From: Pseudomonadota bacterium
GTDB lineage: Bacteria; Pseudomonadota; Alphaproteobacteria; Rhizobiales; Kaistiaceae
Length of the DNA: 5,099 nucleotides
NCBI GenBank assembly: GCA_023433185.1
Contig: JAEZEN010000245.1
Coordinates: 1 to 5,099, forward strand
Reading direction: 5' to 3'
Part shown: piece after piece, positions 1 through 5,099 of the stretch
Position numbering within the stretch: the first letter of the stretch is position 1
How the letters are laid out: each line of letters starts with the position of its first letter
Notes under the pieces: model-generated
What the model saw: the letters and a program-made list of their open reading frames with translations, nothing else
Told to the model about the DNA's origin: nothing
Database searches by the model: none
Position numbers and translations under genes: made by a program

Positions 1-102
1 GGCGGGGTCCTGCCCTACGGGCCGAACGGCGGCGAGGGCGTCGCCGCGTTCCGCAATCCGTGGTTCATCGCCGCCGGCAAGGTGCCGATCCGCGCGATGT
101 AA
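1..102 (+). CDS. C-terminal end of an unidentified protein (5' truncated by window edge)
   Basis: Frame 1 is open from the first base and closes with TAA at 100-102, giving 33 residues that end in GKVPIRAM. Nearly every codon ends in G or C, as in the other genes here, which supports real coding despite the short length. The fragment is rich in Gly, Pro and aromatic residues (LPYGPNGGEG, then FRNPWFIAAG). I see no motif that assigns a family, and no function is proposed. The gene converges on the MOSC gene, 55 bases away. That gap holds only a weak 5-bp inverted repeat (CCCGC at 116-120, GCGGG at 128-132) with no T-run, so no convincing terminator is visible. Confidence 0.72.
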   Translation, partial: GGVLPYGPNGGEGVAAFRNPWFIAAGKVPIRAM

Positions 103-157
103 CACTGGGTCGGGTCCCGCACCGCACGCGGGGGCCGATCCGGCGGCGCGACGTCGC

Positions 158-925
158 TCAGTCCTCGACTGTGATCGTGTCCCCGACCGCGATCTCCCCG
201 CCCTCGACGACCCGGAGATAGAGGCCGCAGTCGCTGTGGCCGTAGGCGTCGTGGAGGGCGCGCGGCAGTTCCATGTCGCGGGCGGCGCTGTCGGGGTTCA
301 CGTTGGTCGCGGCGCAGCGCACGATCCGCATGTGGCCTTCGAGGACGACGCCGCCGGCGACGATCCGCCGGCCTTCGAGGCCCAGCTCGGACCAGGCCGG
401 CAGGCCCTCGACCAGCAGGTTGCCGCGGAAGCGGAGCGGATGGACCTCGGCGCCGATCCGGCCCCCGAGGTCGCGGACGGATTCGAGGTTGATGAGCGAG
501 ACGACCTTCGCCGCGACATCCGAGAACGAGAAGCCGGGCGCATGGAGCACCTTCGCCGGCCCGCGCAACTCGTCGTGCGCGTAATCGTCGAAGAAGGCCT
601 CGATCGCCGCCCGCCCCTCCGCCATGTCGAGCCGGCCTTCGGCCGCCACCGCCCCGTCGCGGCGGATGGTCAGGGTTGCGGTGGCATCGTCGAGGCGGGT
701 GTCGAGGGCGGCCAGGCGCTCGTTCCGCATCAGCATCAGGAAGCGGATCTTGGGGAGATATTTCGGGGCCGCGGGATCGAAGCCGGTGGGGCCGTTCCCG
801 ATCGCCCAGGCGCGGTCGAGCGGAAACGTCGCGCCGGGCGAAAGCGTAACGCGCTCAAGCGGTTCCGGCGTCAGGCCCTTGACCGGGTAGCGGTAGAGGC
901 CGGCAATCCGCGCCTGCTGTGCCAT
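158..925 (-). CDS. MOSC domain protein with N-terminal MOSC beta-barrel domain
   Basis: This 255-residue protein has the two-part layout of the MOSC family. An N-terminal beta-barrel domain comes first (about 5-110, with the signature YRYPVKGL at 11-18), then the MOSC domain (about 125-252). The MOSC core contains RCAATNVNP at 203-211, whose Cys204 matches the invariant family cysteine implicated in sulfur or molybdenum-cofactor binding. It closes with GLYLRVVEGGEIAVGD, the usual last strands of the fold. Known relatives include eukaryotic mARC and bacterial YcbX, molybdoenzymes that reduce N-hydroxylated compounds. This protein ends without the 2Fe-2S ferredoxin domain found on YcbX, so any redox partner would be separate. 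Substrate is unknown. The ATG start sits just before the conserved N-terminal motif; its ribosome site is weak (TGGTGA a few bases upstream). There is no signal peptide, so it is probably cytoplasmic. Asn210 stands where many relatives have Asp. It is transcribed divergently from clpB. Confidence 0.9.
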   Translation of the reverse strand: MAQQARIAGLYRYPVKGLTPEPLERVTLSPGATFPLDRAWAIGNGPTGFDPAAPKYLPKIRFLMLMRNERLAALDTRLDDATATLTIRRDGAVAAEGRLDMAEGRAAIEAFFDDYAHDELRGPAKVLHAPGFSFSDVAAKVVSLINLESVRDLGGRIGAEVHPLRFRGNLLVEGLPAWSELGLEGRRIVAGGVVLEGHMRIVRCAATNVNPDSAARDMELPRALHDAYGHSDCGLYLRVVEGGEIAVGDTITVED

Positions 926-963
926 GCGTCACCAGATTTTCGTGGTCCCGGTCTGTTCTGACC

Positions 964-992
964 CTTTATTCTCGATTTCCGCAACCCCATAT
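964..992 (+). promoter_or_regulatory. Predicted heat-shock (RpoH/sigma-32-type) promoter of clpB
   Basis: The -10 element CCCCATAT (985-992) matches the sigma-32 consensus CCCCATnT closely. Fifteen bases upstream lies CTTTAT (964-969), one change from the CTTG core of the -35 element. Counted to CCATAT the gap is 17, as in alphaproteobacterial RpoH promoters. Transcription should start near A999, giving a leader of about 115 bases. clpB is a classic RpoH-regulon gene, so position and type agree. The imperfect -35 may lower basal activity. No start-site data are available here, so the assignment rests on motif and context. Confidence 0.7.
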
Positions 993-1103
993 CGCCGGAT
1001 GAGGGGGCGTGCTTCCATGAAGGCGCTCCGCATGCGGCCGCAGGGCCGGATTTGAAGACGACGAACGGTCCGCCGGTGCCGGTTCCGGGCAGCGGTCCGT
1101 GTC

Positions 1104-1109
1104 AGGAGG
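1104..1109 (+). promoter_or_regulatory. Shine-Dalgarno sequence that decides the clpB start
   Basis: A perfect AGGAGG ends four bases before the ATG at 1114. An in-frame GTG at 1099 lies upstream of and partly over this site and has no ribosome site of its own, so using it would add five residues (MSGGH) not expected in ClpB. The ATG gives the familiar ClpB beginning [10 protein letters not shown]. Confidence 0.85.
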
Positions 1110-1113
1110 GCAC

Positions 1114-3735
<2,622 letters not shown>

Positions 3736-3756
3736 CGGTCCGATCCGGCCGTCGGC

Positions 3757-3807
3757 TCCCGCCGCGCCGGTCGCGCGCCCGAGCCGGGCGCGTCCCGGGT
3801 GGCGGGA
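3757..3807. terminator. Nested inverted repeats between convergent clpB and hydrolase genes; possible bidirectional terminator
   Basis: An outer perfect 7-bp pairing (TCCCGCC 3757-3763 with GGCGGGA 3801-3807) encloses an inner perfect 8-bp stem (CGCGCCCG 3774-3781 with CGGGCGCG 3785-3792) with a 3-base loop. It lies in the 120-base gap between two converging genes, just where a shared terminator would serve both. Neither strand has a T-run after the stem, so it does not fit a classical intrinsic terminator. In DNA this GC-rich, stems also arise by chance. It could instead be a 3'-end stabilising structure. Confidence 0.45.
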
Positions 3808-3855
3808 ACTGCGGAGACGAGGAGGGGGCGGGCGGCCCGGTCGCCGCCGCCTTCC

Positions 3856-4626
3856 TCAGTCCAGCGCGGTGATGCCCTCGACGGCGGCGACCAGCCGTTC
3901 CAGGTCCTCCGGGCGCGACAGGCGGTGATCGCCGTCCTTGACCAGCGTCAGGACCACGTCGTCGCTGGCGAGCCGCGAGACGAGCGCGGTCGCGTGCTGC
4001 CAGGGCACGTCGCTGTCGGCCACGCCCTGGAGGATGTGGACCGGGCAGCCGGTCTCGATCAGTCGGCTGCCGAACAGGTGCTGCTCGCCGTCGTCGATCA
4101 GGGCCCGGGTGATCGTGTAGCCGGCGGCCGAATAGTCGCTCGGCAGGGTGGCGGTGCCGGTCTCGGCGAGCTGCTTCTTCTCCCGCGCGGTCATCTGGTC
4201 GAACATCAGCACCCGCGTCATGTCCACGGCCGGGGCGATGAGAACGAGGCCCGCGATCCGCCCGGTGTCGCGGAGACCCTCGGCGAGGCGGAGCGCAAGC
4301 CAGCCGCCCATCGAGGAGCCGACCACGACCTGCGGGCCGCCGGTGGTGTCGAACACGGCCCCGGCCTCCTCCAACCAGCGCGAGATCGTGCCGTCGGTGA
4401 AGGGCCCGCCCGAGGCGCCGTGGCCCGAATAGTCGAAGCGGGTGAAGGCGCGGCCGCTCCGCGCGGCGAACAGATCGAGCGCCTCCCCCTTCGAGCCCCG
4501 CATGTCGGAGGCGAAGCCGCCGAGCCAGAAGACCCCGGGGGCCGAACCCGCCCGGCGCAGCACCGCGATGCTGCGCGCGGCCTCGCCGCTGCCGACCTGC
4601 ATCATCTCCTCGCGGTTCTCGTCCAT
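3856..4626 (-). CDS. Alpha/beta hydrolase, ABHD10-like serine esterase/thioesterase
   Basis: This 256-residue protein is a single alpha/beta-hydrolase domain with a full catalytic set. The nucleophile elbow is GSSMG (103-107) with Ser105. The acid is probably Asp204 in GVADSDVP, which fits the GxxDxxVP pattern. The base is His234 in DGDHRLS. LGGFASD (35-41) would supply the oxyanion hole. The blocks GSKGEAL, FDYSGHG, VGSSMGGW and DVPWQHA resemble human mitochondrial ABHD10, which is described as an S-depalmitoylase and acyl-glucuronide esterase. A bacterial thioesterase or carboxylesterase role is therefore plausible, but the substrate is not known. No signal peptide or membrane segment is seen, so it is probably cytoplasmic. 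The chosen ATG has GAAGGG (4640-4635 on the - strand) eight bases upstream. Met8 or Met9 are alternatives, but there GAGGAG sits too close to the start. It lies downstream of tRNA-Val on the same strand and converges on clpB. I saw no clear promoter of its own in the 160 bases upstream. Confidence 0.92.
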   Translation of the reverse strand: MDENREEMMQVGSGEAARSIAVLRRAGSAPGVFWLGGFASDMRGSKGEALDLFAARSGRAFTRFDYSGHGASGGPFTDGTISRWLEEAGAVFDTTGGPQVVVGSSMGGWLALRLAEGLRDTGRIAGLVLIAPAVDMTRVLMFDQMTAREKKQLAETGTATLPSDYSAAGYTITRALIDDGEQHLFGSRLIETGCPVHILQGVADSDVPWQHATALVSRLASDDVVLTLVKDGDHRLSRPEDLERLVAAVEGITALD

Positions 4627-4685
4627 GCTCGTCGCCCTTCGCTGCCTGTCGAACCCGTCGCGCGGCCCGCCGCCCGCCGAAGGCG

Positions 4686-4717
4686 CTGCCCGGCCTGCGG
4701 GTGCGAGGGCCGGGCAG
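4686..4717. repeat. Perfect 10-bp inverted repeat between tRNA-Val and the hydrolase gene
   Basis: CTGCCCGGCC (4686-4695) and its exact reverse complement (4708-4717) flank a 12-base loop. On the - strand it falls about 70 bases after the tRNA 3' end and about 60 before the hydrolase start. No T-run follows on either side. It could end tRNA read-through transcription, shape the hydrolase leader, or be an incidental GC-rich structure. The rest of the 4627-4786 gap shows a T5 run next to the tRNA and nothing else I can name. Confidence 0.5.
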
Positions 4718-4781
4718 GCCGCATCGCAGGGCTTTCCCGCCCCGGCACGCGGGCCGCCGGCAAGACGTTGAATCGAGCGGG

Positions 4782-4786
4782 AAAAA
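4782..4786 (-). terminator. T5 tract immediately after tRNA-Val CCA
   Basis: On the - strand the encoded CCA (4789-4787) is followed directly by TTTTT (4786-4782) and then GC-rich sequence. It is the only such run in the gap and may help end or trim the tRNA precursor. There is no dedicated hairpin between tRNA and T-run, so termination here is uncertain. Confidence 0.35.
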
Positions 4787-4861
4787 TGGTGGGCGGTACT
4801 GGGATTGAACCAGTGACCCCTACGATGTCAACGTAGTGCTCTCCCGCTGAGCTAACCGCCC
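4787..4861 (-). tRNA. tRNA-Val, anticodon GAC
   Basis: Read on the - strand, the 75 bases fold into a complete cloverleaf. The acceptor stem GGGCGGT pairs with ACCGCCC over 7 bp. The D stem is GCTC/GAGC with a short 7-base loop. The anticodon stem CTACG/CGTAG carries loop TTGACAT, anticodon GAC. The variable loop has 5 bases, and the T stem ACTGG/CCAGT has loop TTCAATC. The discriminator is A (4790), followed by genome-encoded CCA (4789-4787). Anticodon GAC reads GUC and GUU valine codons. GUC is frequent in clpB here. The gene has its own upstream promoter (4904-4932) and lies downstream of cpdR on the same strand. Confidence 0.98.
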
Positions 4862-4867
4862 ACGACG

Positions 4868-4895
4868 GCGGGAAGCGACAGGCTTCCCGCGGGAA
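4868..4895. repeat. Overlapping inverted repeats in the tRNA-Val leader, including a 12-base palindrome
   Basis: GCGGGAAGC (4868-4876) and GCTTCCCGC (4882-4890) form a perfect 9-bp stem with a 5-base loop. The right arm also belongs to the perfect palindrome TTCCCGCGGGAA (4884-4895), because GCGGGAA occurs again at 4889-4895. The arms lie between the predicted transcription start (near 4897) and the mature tRNA 5' end at 4861. They could be a precursor hairpin before the RNase P cut or a DNA operator. No T-run follows, so a terminator for cpdR is unlikely. Confidence 0.6.
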
Positions 4896-4903
4896 CAGGC
4901 GCC

Positions 4904-4932
4904 ATATAGCAGTGCCATGGGCTGCTGTTCAA
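4904..4932 (-). promoter_or_regulatory. Predicted housekeeping promoter of tRNA-Val
   Basis: On the - strand, TTGAAC (4932-4927) and CTATAT (4909-4904) are separated by exactly 17 bases. This is close to the alphaproteobacterial vegetative consensus CTTGAC-N17-CTATAT; a C also precedes the TTGAAC. A TG two bases before TATAT may act as an extended -10. Transcription would start near 4897, about 36 bases before the mature tRNA. This is the best housekeeping-type promoter I can see in the window. Confidence 0.75.
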
Positions 4933-4939
4933 GCCTAGA

Positions 4940-4979
4940 GGTCGATCATGCTGCAAGGAGCTTTTCGACCTGATCGACC
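4940..4979. repeat. 9-bp inverted repeat spanning the cpdR stop codon
   Basis: GGTCGATCA (4940-4948) and TGATCGACC (4971-4979) are exact reverse complements with a 22-base loop. The repeat covers the last codons and TGA of cpdR. No T-run follows on the - strand. It may protect the 3' end of the cpdR message or be a coincidence, since part of it is constrained by coding for LVDQ. Confidence 0.4.
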
Positions 4980-5099
4980 AGGTCCTTGAGGTGGAACGGC
5001 TTGGAGAGGACCTTGGCCTGGGGCGGCGCATGGGAATCTGGGTTGAGGGCGACCGCGGCGAAGCCGGTGATGAACATCACCTTGAGATCGGGGTCGAGC
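4946..5099 (-). CDS. cpdR: CpdR-type response regulator, C-terminal part (5' end beyond window)
   Basis: The visible 50 residues are the end of a single receiver domain. FITGF carries the conserved switch Thr, and LSKPFHL carries the invariant receiver Lys. The phosphoacceptor Asp lies outside the window. The stretch MFITGFAAVALNPDS followed by KVLSKPFHLKDLV is highly characteristic of CpdR. In Caulobacter, CpdR is phosphorylated by the CckA-ChpT relay; when unphosphorylated it goes to the cell pole and primes ClpXP to destroy cell-cycle substrates such as PdeA and, through further adaptors, CtrA. The protein stops straight after the receiver with no output domain, as expected for CpdR. Its last residues are LLAA, resembling the ssrA-type ClpXP degron. 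A tail of a hybrid kinase is the alternative, but the match makes that unlikely. tRNA-Val follows on the same strand 84 bases downstream, without an obvious terminator between. Confidence 0.87.
   Translation of the reverse strand, partial: LDPDLKVMFITGFAAVALNPDSHAPPQAKVLSKPFHLKDLVDQVEKLLAA

Noticed and set aside
103..157. 5-bp hairpin CCCGC/GCGGG (116-132) as a terminator for the convergent pair
   Set aside because: The stem is short and no T-run follows on either strand.
236..961. A 241-residue + strand reading frame opposite the MOSC gene
   Set aside because: Antisense shadow with no domain; the - strand frame has clear MOSC motifs.
1028..1099. Palindrome CCGCATGCGG (1028-1037) and direct repeat CGGTCCG (1066-1072, 1093-1099) in the clpB leader
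   Set aside because: Considered as a CIRCE-type or repressor operator, but there is no CIRCE match, and short repeats of this size are common in DNA of this composition.
1099..1113. GTG start for clpB at 1099
   Set aside because: It overlaps the leader at the Shine-Dalgarno site and has no ribosome site of its own. The ATG at 1114 has AGGAGG upstream and the standard ClpB N-terminus.
3799..4836. A 345-residue + strand reading frame ending in GGTGIEPVTPTMST
   Set aside because: The ending is the well-known artefact of translating the antisense strand of a tRNA gene, here tRNA-Val. The rest is antisense to the hydrolase, low in complexity and rich in Arg/Ala/Gly.

Overview
The window looks like chromosomal DNA of a GC-rich alphaproteobacterium, most likely Rhizobiales (Hyphomicrobiales) and possibly Methylobacterium-like. 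The genus is a guess. Three things support the class: the tail of a CpdR-type response regulator, a regulator known from alphaproteobacteria; a tRNA promoter matching the alphaproteobacterial vegetative pattern (TTGAAC-N17-CTATAT); and coding frames with almost only G or C in third positions.

Layout, left to right. Positions 1-102 hold the last 33 codons of an unidentified + strand gene. It converges on a - strand MOSC-domain protein (158-925). A 188-base divergent gap (926-1113) carries a heat-shock (RpoH-like) promoter and a long leader for clpB (1114-3735, +), which encodes a complete, intact ClpB disaggregase. Its start is the ATG behind an AGGAGG, not the in-frame GTG 15 bases upstream. 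clpB converges, across a hairpin-rich 120-base gap, on a - strand alpha/beta hydrolase resembling ABHD10 (3856-4626). Further right, all on the - strand, come tRNA-Val(GAC) with encoded CCA (4787-4861), its own promoter (4904-4932), and the C-terminal 50 residues of CpdR (4946-5099), which runs off the window edge. No stretch longer than 190 bases lacks a gene.

Two of the genes belong to protein quality control: ClpB, which rescues aggregates together with DnaK, and CpdR, which in its unphosphorylated form primes ClpXP for cell-cycle proteolysis. They lie in opposite orientation about 1.2 kb apart with unrelated genes between them, so no operon is implied.

I found no mobile element, CRISPR array, toxin-antitoxin pair or defence system. 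This is an ordinary core-genome stretch. The observations most worth checking are RNA-level: a possible pairing in the clpB leader that would hide its Shine-Dalgarno sequence, and a 12-base palindrome with two alternative hairpins between the tRNA promoter and the tRNA.
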